Positions 1-7,020 of a DNA stretch of 64,000 nucleotides are shown one piece after another. Every line of letters begins with the position of its first letter. The first letter of the stretch is position 1. The stretch is taken from assembly GCA_017453065.1 (NCBI GenBank), contig JAFTKW010000004.1, positions 1 to 64,000 on the forward strand, in the 5' to 3' direction. The notes beneath the pieces are model-generated. The model saw only the letters and a list, made by a program, of their open reading frames with translations, was not told the origin of the DNA and ran no database searches. This stretch comes from Lachnospiraceae bacterium (GTDB lineage Bacteria; Bacillota; Clostridia; Lachnospirales; Lachnospiraceae). Made by a program: the position numbers and the translations under genes.

Positions 1-27
1 AAAAAAGTATTCTGAGGGGATTTCTAG

Positions 28-159
28 TTGAAGGATTATATTGAAGAGAGAGCCATAGGCATCGGTGTTTACATCATTGAAAACAACGCTACCGTCAGAC
101 AGACAGCGAAGGCATTTGGGGTATCCAAGAGTACCGTACATGTGGAAGTAACAATATAG
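28..159 (+). pseudogene. spoIIID: 5' part of split spoIIID (sporulation regulator)
   Basis: SpoIIID is a small DNA-binding regulator that acts in the mother cell during sporulation. The frame starts at TTG 28 behind the ribosome binding site GAGGGGA (14-20). It reads like the SpoIIID N-terminus: MKDYIEERAIGIG, then ENNATVRQTAKAFGVSKSTVH, which is the helix-turn-helix. After the His codon at 139-141 the family pattern (KDVTxRL) is lost, and element-derived codons run to TAG at 157-159. The missing C-terminal half lies in the same orientation at 12462-12596. As it stands the product would be a 43-residue fragment. The gene may be rebuilt by excision of the intervening element, so 'pseudogene' describes only the present layout. 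Confidence 0.9.
137..141. other. Left attachment site core of spoIIID element (attL, TACAT)
   Basis: The left junction reads ACCGTACATGTGGAAGTAAC and the right junction (12453-12472) reads ACCATACATAAAGACGTAAC. TACAT is the longest string shared exactly at the point where spoIIID coding sense stops on the left and resumes on the right. A short core is typical of large serine recombinases. The exact crossover dinucleotide cannot be read from one sequence; ACC just upstream is also shared. Confidence 0.7.
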
Positions 160-210
160 AGCGGTGGAAAAGCAAATTGATTTGGTCAATTGAATAGGCT
201 GAAATTAAGA

Positions 211-250
211 GCACTCTCAGGTAGAAACTTGGGGGTGTTTTTGGTATAGT
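211..250 (+). promoter_or_regulatory. Promoter repeat copy A, upstream of araC-type gene
   Basis: This is the first of three related promoters. It has a -35-like TAGAAA (222-227), a 17-bp spacer and -10 TATAGT (245-250). The preceding GCACTCTCAGGT is identical to copy B at 1258. The repeat continues past the -10 as AGGAT. It is the likely promoter for the gene at 342. The hairpin that is perfect in copy B is degraded here. The stretch 160-341 holds nothing else recognisable. Confidence 0.6.
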
Positions 251-341
251 AGGATGTAGGTATAGTTAAAAATTATCCCAAGAACTATCAAAAAATCTTC
301 TTCATAATTGTGTATCATTATTATTGGAAGGAGCGTATGTG

Positions 342-1229
342 ATGCGTAATATTGAAGTGGTGCAACGGATGATTGATTGGATTGAAGAAAATATGGAAGA
401 GGGACCGACTTTGCAAAAGGTTTCCAATGCGGTAGGTTACTCGCCATGGTACTGTTCCTGCATGTTTCATGATATTACTGGAATGACTATGAAATCTTAT
501 GTGGCGGGAAGAAGACTTGCAATGGCTACTGAGAAAATCAGAGATACAGAGGAACGGATTCTAGATATAGCTTTCCAATATGGTTTTTCTTCACAGGAAG
601 CTCTGACGAGAGTATTCAAAGAACAGTACGGGTGCACACCGGCTGTATACAGAAGAGAAAATAGACCTGTACCAATGACAATACACAAGCATGTGCTTTT
701 TCCGGAATATGATGAAAAGAGGATAAAGACAATGGAAGAAACAAGATTAGCGGTTCGTGTAGAACACATTCCTGCACATAAGTATTTAGGAATTTGGGAA
801 GAAAAGGCTTCAAATTATTGTGATTTTTGGAACTATCATGACTGTGATGAAGTGTGTGGATTTGTAACGAGCATGGACAAGATGGCGCATCCGATTGTTA
901 CGGCGCATACTGCCGGATGGAAAATGAAAGGTGATAAAAAGGTTTATTTCTATGGAACAGGAGTGCCTACGGACTATGAGGGAGCAATACCCAAAGGATT
1001 TGAAATAAGAGAAGTTCCCGTAAGTGATTACCTTGTGTTTTCCTACCCAGTTTTTGACTTTATGTCAGAAAATGCGGATGTGATGGGTGCAGTAGAGAAA
1101 TTGGCATTTTCTTTTAATCCGGCAGAGATGGGATATGAGTGGAACGATGAGGAATGTCAGATTTATCAGAGGCACTATCCTGAAAAGTTGGGTTATCAGG
1201 TAGTGAGACCTGTGAAAAAAATGAAATAA
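342..1229 (+). CDS. AraC-family regulator with GyrI-like effector domain
   Basis: A transcription factor with a two-helix AraC DNA-binding domain at the N-terminus (about residues 5-105) and a GyrI/AraE-type ligand-binding domain in the C-terminal part (about 130-290). The first helix-turn-helix includes TLQKVSNAVGYSPWYCSCMF. The second contains ILDIAFQYGFSSQEALTRVF, followed by the typical GCTPAVYRR. The start ATG 342 follows GGAAGGAG (326-333) with 8-bp spacing. Such proteins usually sense small molecules and control resistance or transport genes. Here the gene is alone between promoter copies A and B, so its target is unknown. It is the first cargo gene of the spoIIID element. Confidence 0.88.
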   Translation: MRNIEVVQRMIDWIEENMEEGPTLQKVSNAVGYSPWYCSCMFHDITGMTMKSYVAGRRLAMATEKIRDTEERILDIAFQYGFSSQEALTRVFKEQYGCTPAVYRRENRPVPMTIHKHVLFPEYDEKRIKTMEETRLAVRVEHIPAHKYLGIWEEKASNYCDFWNYHDCDEVCGFVTSMDKMAHPIVTAHTAGWKMKGDKKVYFYGTGVPTDYEGAIPKGFEIREVPVSDYLVFSYPVFDFMSENADVMGAVEKLAFSFNPAEMGYEWNDEECQIYQRHYPEKLGYQVVRPVKKMK

Positions 1230-1257
1230 GATACAACTGAATAAGACAAGACCAGGA

Positions 1258-1297
1258 GCACTCTCAGGTGGAAATCTGAGAGTGCTTTTGGTATAAT
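1258..1297 (+). promoter_or_regulatory. Fused terminator and promoter (repeat copy B)
   Basis: A perfect 10-bp stem, GCACTCTCAG (1258-1267) and CTGAGAGTGC (1276-1285), is followed by TTTT: a terminator for the araC-type gene. The 8-nt loop contains TGGAAA (1269-1274), which lies 17 bp from -10 TATAAT (1292-1297), so the same 40 bp also looks like the promoter for the operon starting at 1346. Copies A (211) and C (4641) keep the -35-like box, the 17-bp spacing and the -10 but not the perfect stem. Confidence 0.7.
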
Positions 1298-1345
1298 GGG
1301 ATACATGAATAATCTGTTAGGATGATAGAGATGGAAGGTGACGTG

Positions 1346-1813
1346 TTGAGAGTTTTATATACGGGATTTAAAGGGAAAAATAATTCATCTTATCAGTTGC
1401 TAGCCAAGATTTCTGGGCAGAAATTGTTTCTGGCCAATTCATTTGATGGCTTGAAGAAGGATATTATGAATGTTGTAGAAGAATATGATTTGGTTGTAAT
1501 GTTTGGCTTAGATACAAGACTAAAAGACGCAGTTAGAATTGAAAAGGTTGCAGAATGGGAGAATGAGAAGATAATTACACAGTTAGACTGTGATGAGATA
1601 CATACAAATATGGTGTCATGCGGCATCTGTTGCGCTGTATCAAATATACCAACAAGGTATTTGTGTAATGCTGCATACTTTCATATGTTGCAGAAGTTCT
1701 CTGGGAAAGTAGTGTTTATTCATATTCCACCACTGAAGAATATGTCGGAAAGTATGGTGTGTAAAATTTTGGAAAGCTTAGAGAAGATAGAAAGGAACTG
1801 TAAATATGTTTGA
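1346..1813 (+). CDS. Pyroglutamyl-peptidase I-like (C15 family) protein
   Basis: About 155 residues, resembling Pcp, the cysteine peptidase that removes N-terminal pyroglutamate. It opens with RVLYTGFKGKNNSSYQLL, like the Pcp start VLVTGFxPFxxxNPS. The three catalytic positions can be matched: Glu in RIEKVAE, Cys in RYLCNAAYF and His in VFIHIPPL. It is shorter than typical Pcp (about 200-215 residues), so it is divergent and its substrate may differ. I chose TTG 1346, with GGAAGGTG at 1333-1340, because the family begins right there; ATG 1322 or 1331 would add residues outside the family. It overlaps the next gene by 8 bp, so the two are probably translated together. Confidence 0.7.
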   Translation: MRVLYTGFKGKNNSSYQLLAKISGQKLFLANSFDGLKKDIMNVVEEYDLVVMFGLDTRLKDAVRIEKVAEWENEKIITQLDCDEIHTNMVSCGICCAVSNIPTRYLCNAAYFHMLQKFSGKVVFIHIPPLKNMSESMVCKILESLEKIERNCKYV

Positions 1814-2102
1814 AGAAATAACATTTCCTGAACATGAGTATGAGTCAATTCAAAATTATTTAAATAAACTAGGGTATTGTTATACCACGAGAGTATATAA
1901 AGAAATTGGAAAATACAGAGTTGGAGAATTATATATTGCCCCATGGGGTGATGTGTTGAGAATAGATGAAGTTAAAAAATATTGGAAAGTATCGGATCGT
2001 CCGTTCTATGACGAAATGAATGATGACGAAAAGATAGAAATTCGTAAATATTCTGAGGATATAGGATTGCCATATGAATTTATAAAATTTTCTAAAGTAT
2101 AG
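1806..2102 (+). CDS. ASCH/PUA-like small protein
   Basis: A 98-residue protein with the look of an ASCH (PUA-like) RNA- or nucleotide-binding fold. A basic YTTRVYKEIGKYRVGELY is followed by APWGDVLRIDEVKKY, then RPFYDEM and a C-terminal EIRKYSEDIGLPYEFIKF. The pattern of a strand pair, conserved Gly-Asp/Glu and a late helix is ASCH-like. The assignment rests on motif feel, not on any search. It overlaps the Pcp-like gene by 8 bp. No catalytic residues can be assigned with confidence. Confidence 0.5.
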   Translation: MFEEITFPEHEYESIQNYLNKLGYCYTTRVYKEIGKYRVGELYIAPWGDVLRIDEVKKYWKVSDRPFYDEMNDDEKIEIRKYSEDIGLPYEFIKFSKV

Positions 2103-2149
2103 TATGATTACATTTCGACAGCGATTAATTTTAATTTGGAGTGATGATT

Positions 2150-2677
2150 ATGAAGTTAGTGTTTCCTAGTTTGCGTTATAAAGAAAAAGCAGTACAGTTT
2201 ATAAATGAATTTTACCAATATGATTCTGAGATTAACGGGAGTGGAGGATTAGACAGATATTTGAAAGAATCTACTTACGAAGAATGGTTAAAGAAAGTTC
2301 TTACTGATATCGATATTGCAAATGTTCTGCAATCAAGAGTTCCAGCCTTAACCTATTTTTACATTCGTGAAGAAGATGATAAAATACTTGGAATGATAAA
2401 TATTAGATTAGCAGGAAATGAGTTCATCAAAAGAGAAGGTGGTCATATAGGATATTGTATAAGACCGACCGAAAGGCGGAAACATTATGCAACAGATATG
2501 TTGAATGATGCTTTAAAGGTTTTTGATACACTATGCATCAAAGAAGTTATTTTAACATGTTACAAATCCAATATAGCATCTGCAGGTGTTATTAAGAATT
2601 GCAACGGAGAACTGGTTGAAGAGTTTTATAGCGGCACTTATAAGAAAGAAATACAAAAATATATAATCAGAAGATAG
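2150..2677 (+). CDS. GNAT family N-acetyltransferase
   Basis: About 175 residues. The C-terminal half has the GNAT core: KILGMINIRLAGNEF (strand pair), GHIGYCIRPTERRKHYATDM (acetyl-CoA loop, an R-K-x-x-A variant of Q/RxxGxG/A) and CYKSNIASAGVIKNCNGEL, where the small-molecule acetyltransferases carry N-xx-S. The substrate is unknown. ATG 2150 is favoured because GGAGTG lies 7 bp upstream; ATG 2144 is possible. It lies in the promoter-B operon, 47 bp after the ASCH-like gene. Confidence 0.85.
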   Translation: MKLVFPSLRYKEKAVQFINEFYQYDSEINGSGGLDRYLKESTYEEWLKKVLTDIDIANVLQSRVPALTYFYIREEDDKILGMINIRLAGNEFIKREGGHIGYCIRPTERRKHYATDMLNDALKVFDTLCIKEVILTCYKSNIASAGVIKNCNGELVEEFYSGTYKKEIQKYIIRR

Positions 2678-2745
2678 ATAAATTCAAATATGTAGGCATA
2701 GAGAATTTGAATTTGTCAAAACAACTATCATTAGGGAGAATGGAT

Positions 2746-3420
2746 ATGCAGCAATTGATTAAGAAAGAAAATGTAAGAATTAAGATTATAGGAGATAGTA
2801 TTGCTGCAGGTGGAGGAAGTACGCAGAGTTATAAAACAGACCAACTGATTTTTGAAGATACGAAAAAATTTTTTGGGCGAGTTGCTCCCAATAGTTGGTG
2901 GGGGTTGTTGGAAGCTTATTTACATACGATTAATTCTACGTTGACTATAGTAAATAATGGCTGCGGTGGAGCATATTCATATCAGATTAAAGAACATCTG
3001 GAAACGTTGATTTCACAAGAGGATGATATTGTGTTTGTTTTGCTGGGGTTAAATGACAGAAAACGATCAAACGGACTTAAGGAACTTAGAGAGAATCTTG
3101 AAAATATAATTGAAAGGTTAATTGCATGGGAAAAGAAAATAGTAATACTTACTCCTAATCCGTCAATATATTGCAATGAGTATTATGAAAATAGAATCTA
3201 TCACACAGATCAGATTGTAGAAATATTAAAAGATGTGGCGATGAATAAGGGAGTTTTATTGATAGACAATTATCGATTTATTCTGGATTATTTGGCTGCG
3301 CGCGAGCAGAAAATCGATGACATAATATTCAATGCTGATGGTGGAGGGGATGGATTGCATCCTGGTGATTTTGTTCAGAAATTAATGTTTGAAAATATTA
3401 TTTCTGAATTAGATATCTAA
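2746..3420 (+). CDS. SGNH/GDSL-type esterase or lipase
   Basis: About 225 residues with the SGNH hydrolase blocks. Block I is IIGDSIAAGGG with the catalytic Ser. Block II is in NNGCGGAYS. Block III is LLGLNDR with the Asn. Block V is DGLHPGD with the catalytic Asp and His near the C-terminus. No signal peptide, so it is probably cytoplasmic. These enzymes cleave esters of varied substrates, for example acetyl groups on sugars. The start at ATG 2746 sits 6 bp after AGGGAGA; an upstream TTG at 2707 has no clear binding site. Confidence 0.85.
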   Translation: MQQLIKKENVRIKIIGDSIAAGGGSTQSYKTDQLIFEDTKKFFGRVAPNSWWGLLEAYLHTINSTLTIVNNGCGGAYSYQIKEHLETLISQEDDIVFVLLGLNDRKRSNGLKELRENLENIIERLIAWEKKIVILTPNPSIYCNEYYENRIYHTDQIVEILKDVAMNKGVLLIDNYRFILDYLAAREQKIDDIIFNADGGGDGLHPGDFVQKLMFENIISELDI

Positions 3421-3454
3421 AAAAGCAAACTTGATTATGGTGGAGATGTGCGTA

Positions 3455-3907
3455 ATGGGAATAGTCTACAAGAAGCTTACTGAGGCAGAATTAGATACTT
3501 TTATTAATATGAGAATACAACAACTTCGTGAAGAAGGAGCAACGGAAGAAATTGATTTAACCCTCAATCTCAAAGATTATTACAATAGACACATGGCTGA
3601 AGGTACTTTTGTGTCTTGGCTTGCATTGGATGGGAATAAAATTATAGGAACTAGTGGAATGTCTTTTGTGGAAAGACCACCTATATTTGGATGCCCCAGT
3701 GGTAAGATGGGAATATTGTCTAGCATGTATACTAATCCTAGTTACAGGCGACAAGGTATTGCTAAAGAATTGCTTACCCGCGTAGTGAATGAAGCAAAAG
3801 AATATGGTTGTGGCACAGTGCAAATAACAGCATCAGACATGGGGGTTAAATTGTATTCTGCGTTTGGTTTTCAGCATAATGAAAATTATATGTATTACAA
3901 ATTGTAG
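3455..3907 (+). CDS. GNAT family N-acetyltransferase
   Basis: About 150 residues. A standard GNAT order is seen: WLALDGNKIIGTSGMSF, GKMGILSSMYTNPSYRRQGI (strand 4 into the RRQGIA acetyl-CoA loop) and MGVKLYSAFGFQHNENYM at the end. The closest feel is to single-domain enzymes that acetylate small amines or protein N-termini; no substrate can be named. ATG 3455 is chosen since TGGAG (3440-3444) sits about 10 bp upstream. It directly follows the SGNH gene in the same operon. Confidence 0.87.
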   Translation: MGIVYKKLTEAELDTFINMRIQQLREEGATEEIDLTLNLKDYYNRHMAEGTFVSWLALDGNKIIGTSGMSFVERPPIFGCPSGKMGILSSMYTNPSYRRQGIAKELLTRVVNEAKEYGCGTVQITASDMGVKLYSAFGFQHNENYMYYKL

Positions 3908-3943
3908 AGAACACAAATTTTGAAACTGATATGAGGGAACATA

Positions 3944-4351
3944 ATGGTGATTGCGATATCAATTCAAATAACACTTTGGATATGGTTTTGGGGCTGTACT
4001 ACGACATATCGTGCTGGAAAGTACTTGTTAGTAGAAGGGATGGGGATTAAAAGCGCGGAGTTTGTAATGCTTTGTCTATATAGTATCGGACTTGTTTCTT
4101 ACCATTTCTTTCAACCGGTTGGGAAATGGATTTTATTAGTCATATTGTTACTTTGGTTTATCGTGCAGTTTCTCTGCCACTGGTACTATACAATTTTTGG
4201 GGCAAGTGACAAGAAGATAAAAGGATATAACGAATGTTTTAGAGATACAATTCGTATCTTCCCCATGAGCGAAAAGCGACTTGTGCCAGATTTGTATCAT
4301 ATCATTCTTCACATCCTGATTTTGGCAAACATTGTCTGTTGCCTCATATAA
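3944..4351 (+). CDS. Small integral membrane protein, unknown function
   Basis: A 135-residue protein with four likely membrane segments: residues about 3-18, 38-53, 59-83 and 118-135. The last two are separated by a charged cytoplasmic loop (ASDKKIKGYNECFRDTIRIF). No family was recognised. The ribosome binding site GAGGGAAC lies before ATG 3944. It is the last gene before the terminator at 4487 and probably belongs to the promoter-B operon. Confidence 0.6.
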   Translation: MVIAISIQITLWIWFWGCTTTYRAGKYLLVEGMGIKSAEFVMLCLYSIGLVSYHFFQPVGKWILLVILLLWFIVQFLCHWYYTIFGASDKKIKGYNECFRDTIRIFPMSEKRLVPDLYHIILHILILANIVCCLI

Positions 4352-4486
4352 AGAAAACAAATCCCAATTTGTAGTGAATAGAATCTTTAAGTATATAAGA
4401 AAGAATGTCTCAGTGTAAAAAGAGTTAGTATAGTATTACATATGTTTACAGTAGGCACTGATGTGCTAGGCTGTTGCAAGAACGAT

Positions 4487-4528
4487 AGGCTCTGGTTTCT
4501 ATTAAAAGGTAGGAATCAGAGCCTTTCT
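4487..4528 (+). terminator. Rho-independent terminator of the promoter-B operon
   Basis: Arms AGGCTCTGGTTTCT (4487-4500) and AGGAATCAGAGCCT (4511-4524) pair with two mismatch or wobble positions and are followed by a short T-rich run. A second inverted repeat, CTGATGTGC near 4459 and GCACATCAG near 4543, encloses this hairpin, so the RNA could fold into a longer structure. The small reading frame across 4442-4627 lies on this structure and is not counted as a gene. Confidence 0.65.
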
Positions 4529-4640
4529 TATTTGCCGATCGGCACATCAGCGGGTTCATACTGTCAACATATGAGAAGAGGTTTGTTTTCGATAAAGTGT
4601 TTTCGCTGTTGGATTGGAGATAAGTAGGGGCCTTCTTAGG

Positions 4641-4669
4641 TGGAAATAGGATAAACTTTTTGATATAAT
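4641..4669 (+). promoter_or_regulatory. Promoter repeat copy C, upstream of FRG gene
   Basis: TGGAAA (4641-4646), 17 bp, TATAAT (4664-4669), then GGGATAC as in copy B. The shared AGGTGGAAAT and TATAATGGGATAC blocks tie it to copies A and B. The hairpin arms are not kept here, which suggests the promoter part is what is selected. Confidence 0.65.
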
Positions 4670-4712
4670 GGGATACAATATATGGGATTAGTACAAATGA
4701 TGGGGGTGTGGG

Positions 4713-6038
4713 ATGTTTTTCTTTTTCTTTGATGAAAACTTAAGTGATAATGTTATAGTGCAAGAAGCATTTCATAAGCAATGTTTTAAAAAAATATTGG
4801 AGACGGGATATTGTGATATGAATCTCTTTTTCGGTAAACCTAAAATAAAGAGAGAAACGATAGCTTATGAATTGGAAACAAGAAAATCTTCTCTGGCAAG
4901 TCTATTTAAAAACAACTATCCGCGAAGTATAGATGAAGCAACAAAAAAGTTGGGAGAAGTATTGGAGAAACTAGTTTGGGAAGAAGAGGGAATAGACAGC
5001 TATGTAGAATTTGCCATTGTGTATTATATTTATAAATCGCTACCTACGAATGAAAAAAAAGAAGATTTTACACGAGGCATTCTACAAGCATGGCGAGAGC
5101 AGGAGAGAGAAAGCAGTAACATAGAAATATATGATATGGATTTGCGTATATCAAATGGTATAGTTTTTGATAACAACACCATTGAATTGCATATAGTCAA
5201 TACGATAAATCAATATATTGCGTTATTAGATAAAATTGGCGAAAGTAAGGACAAGCTGTTCTTTAGAGGACATAGTAATGTATCATATCAGTTGATTCCG
5301 TCAGTGTTTAGAAAAAAGGAATGGATAGAGAATGAGAAACTAATGTATCAAGAACTATTGATTAATTGTGCGAATGACTTTAATCAAATAGAAGGTCATC
5401 TTGCGACTTTGGCTGAAATGCAGCACTATGGTTTGCCAACAAGATTGCTAGATGTTACCCAAAATCCTCTTGTAGCATTGTACTTCGCTTGTGAAGGAGC
5501 GGATAATAATTCGGGTGAAGTTATTGCCTTTAGGGTGTGCAGGGAAGATATTAAATATCCGCAAAGTGATACAGTGACTATTCTTGCTTCTTTGCCGCTG
5601 TTTACATACGAAGAGCAAAAGGATTTTTATGAAAAATCTATAAGCTATTATGGGAAAGTGGAAGATTTTAATAAGGATATCGAGAGATTAGTTCATGAAG
5701 TTAGAATGGAGAGACCTGGATTTGTAGGAAAAATACAGCAAGAGGACTTAAGAAAGTGTATAGTGGTGATTCCATCCAAAAATAATAGAAGATTAGAAAA
5801 ACAGGAAGGAGCATTTATTGTCTGCGGACTTTTAGAAGAACATTATGGGAATAAAAAGAAAAATACGATAGATGAAATGAGAGTTCGTAGTAAAGAAGGA
5901 AAGAAATTGGTTTGTATAATTAATGGAAAGGATAAATTACTGAGACAATTGAACTCACTTGGAATTAATAAGAGTAAGGTTTATCCGGAAATAGACGATG
6001 TTGCAGATTATATAAAAAATAATATTAATGATCTATAA
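4713..6038 (+). CDS. FRG-domain protein
   Basis: A 441-residue protein. The FRG domain begins near residue 185 with LFFRGHSNVSYQLIPSVFRK, the family's signature Phe-Arg-Gly, and continues with AEMQHYGLPTRLLDVTQNP and ALYFACEG. FRG domains are found in bacterial proteins that often sit on mobile elements and are suspected toxins or defence factors; the biochemical role is not settled. Residues 1-180 are helical and unrecognised. It is a single-gene unit between promoter copy C and the terminator at 6062. A defence role is inferred from its neighbours. Confidence 0.8.
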   Translation: MFFFFFDENLSDNVIVQEAFHKQCFKKILETGYCDMNLFFGKPKIKRETIAYELETRKSSLASLFKNNYPRSIDEATKKLGEVLEKLVWEEEGIDSYVEFAIVYYIYKSLPTNEKKEDFTRGILQAWREQERESSNIEIYDMDLRISNGIVFDNNTIELHIVNTINQYIALLDKIGESKDKLFFRGHSNVSYQLIPSVFRKKEWIENEKLMYQELLINCANDFNQIEGHLATLAEMQHYGLPTRLLDVTQNPLVALYFACEGADNNSGEVIAFRVCREDIKYPQSDTVTILASLPLFTYEEQKDFYEKSISYYGKVEDFNKDIERLVHEVRMERPGFVGKIQQEDLRKCIVVIPSKNNRRLEKQEGAFIVCGLLEEHYGNKKKNTIDEMRVRSKEGKKLVCIINGKDKLLRQLNSLGINKSKVYPEIDDVADYIKNNINDL

Positions 6039-6061
6039 AAGGGAGATATAATAACATGTAT

Positions 6062-6103
6062 ACCGATGGGACCATATAAATGTGTTCTCATCGGTTTTTT
6101 TCT
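6062..6103 (+). terminator. Rho-independent terminator after FRG gene
   Basis: The arm ACCGATG (6062-6068) pairs with CATCGGT (6089-6095), with a few further base pairs inside, followed by a run of seven T. Confidence 0.7.
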
Positions 6104-6216
6104 AGTTATGATTGGGTGTTAGGGGAACCCTAAAGTGAATGCCCTAGACATTCAGCAGTCTCGTGCGTAAAGTTCATGCAACTTTATGCGTATCCTGCTT
6201 TGCTTTTGTTTCATAC

Positions 6217-6297
6217 AGTCTCATTTTGTGAGAATAGTCTCGTTTTGTGGAAAACCTTATATTTACTGGGTTTGTAGCGGTTTCACAATTTGAGACT
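6217..6297. repeat. Three copies of a 14-bp repeat (AGTCTCNNNTTGTG)
   Basis: AGTCTCATTTTGTG (6217-6230) and AGTCTCGTTTTGTG (6236-6249) are direct repeats 19 bp apart. CACAATTTGAGACT (6284-6297) is the same word inverted. They sit in the 460-bp gap between the FRG gene and the small gene at 6499. This looks like a binding site cluster for a regulator or an accessory recombination protein; which one is unknown. The rest of 6104-6498 shows no gene. Confidence 0.6.
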
Positions 6298-6498
6298 GGC
6301 TAGTTGAGAGTTTTTGCGAGTTCAAAAAGAGAGACTAATTTTTTCTCTAAATGTAGACACAAATTTTTGCACTTTTTTAGCAATCAGCTTTTTTTGACCC
6401 TAAGTACTAAATGTGAGGAAAACAACAGGTATAACCTGAGAATCAATCTCATAGTATTGGAAAGAAGGACAAGCAAAACAGGGAGGTGGAGATTCCGT

Positions 6499-6723
6499 TT
6501 GAAGCAAAGGAAATTGAATTATCGCTTTCATAATCCGAATTCGGCGGAGGATACCGCTGAATTCTTGTGTAAGCTTTTGATTGAAGCAAACACATGTAAG
6601 GTTGAACGAGCGATTGAAGAGGCTGCATTAAAGTGTGCAGAGGAAAGTGAGTACATAGCAGAGTCGGGGAAACTGGAAATGGTGGAAGAACCGGTGAGAA
6701 TAAGACGGAGAAGAGCAAGGTAG
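6499..6723 (+). CDS. Small basic protein typical of clostridial mobile elements
   Basis: A 74-residue protein beginning MKQRKLNYRFHNPNSAEDTAE and ending in a run of Arg. I recall similar short proteins (LNYRFHNPN, then a helix with KVERAI) next to recombinases in clostridial elements, but know no function. TTG 6499 is chosen because GGGAGGTGG (6481-6489) sits 9 bp upstream and the family starts there; a longer frame from 6304 has no binding site. Being small and basic, it could be a recombination directionality factor, but this is a guess. Confidence 0.55.
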   Translation: MKQRKLNYRFHNPNSAEDTAEFLCKLLIEANTCKVERAIEEAALKCAEESEYIAESGKLEMVEEPVRIRRRRAR

Positions 6724-6739
6724 AGATGCCTTGCTTTTT
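6714..6739 (+). terminator. Terminator overlapping end of small basic protein gene
   Basis: AGCAAGG (6714-6720) and CCTTGCT (6729-6735) form a 7-bp stem around an 8-nt loop that contains the stop codon, followed by T. Confidence 0.65.
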
Positions 6740-6783
6740 CTGTAATCATAAGGAACGTGAAGAACAACTTAAATTGCAGAGAG

Positions 6784-6839
6784 AAATTTGAGTTGTTTTT
6801 TGAGTTTTTAATAAGAAAGTGAAGAAACTCAAATTTTTT
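6784..6839 (+). terminator. Second hairpin with T-run before the AbiL pair
   Basis: AAATTTGAGTT (6784-6794) and AACTCAAATTT (6826-6836) are perfectly complementary over 11 bp and are followed by T. The large loop contains a further copy of TTTGAGTTTT. It could be a terminator or a binding site array for a factor recognising TTTGAG, which recurs at 6862-6900 and 6948-6962. The rest of the gap to 7020 has no gene. Confidence 0.4.
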
Positions 6840-7020
6840 AAGTTAAAATTTTAGTTCCTATTTGAGTTTTGTTTTTCTTTTGAGATGCTTATGGGTATGC
6901 GAAGTACTTGTAAAATTGTTGAAAATATAATTACGGGGCGAAATATGAGATAAAATCTCAAATATCCGTTGCAAAATGAGAAAAGTAGGATATAATAAAG
7001 ATAGAATGGAGGTAAAAGAT

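Noticed and set aside
28-159. Plain dead spoIIID remnant
   Set aside because: Both halves are undamaged, co-oriented and join in frame exactly at the recombinase element ends, so a reversible interruption is more likely than decay.
4442-4627. 61-residue reading frame between membrane protein and FRG genes
   Set aside because: It runs over the terminator at 4487 and the outer inverted repeat, has no ribosome binding site and no protein-like composition.
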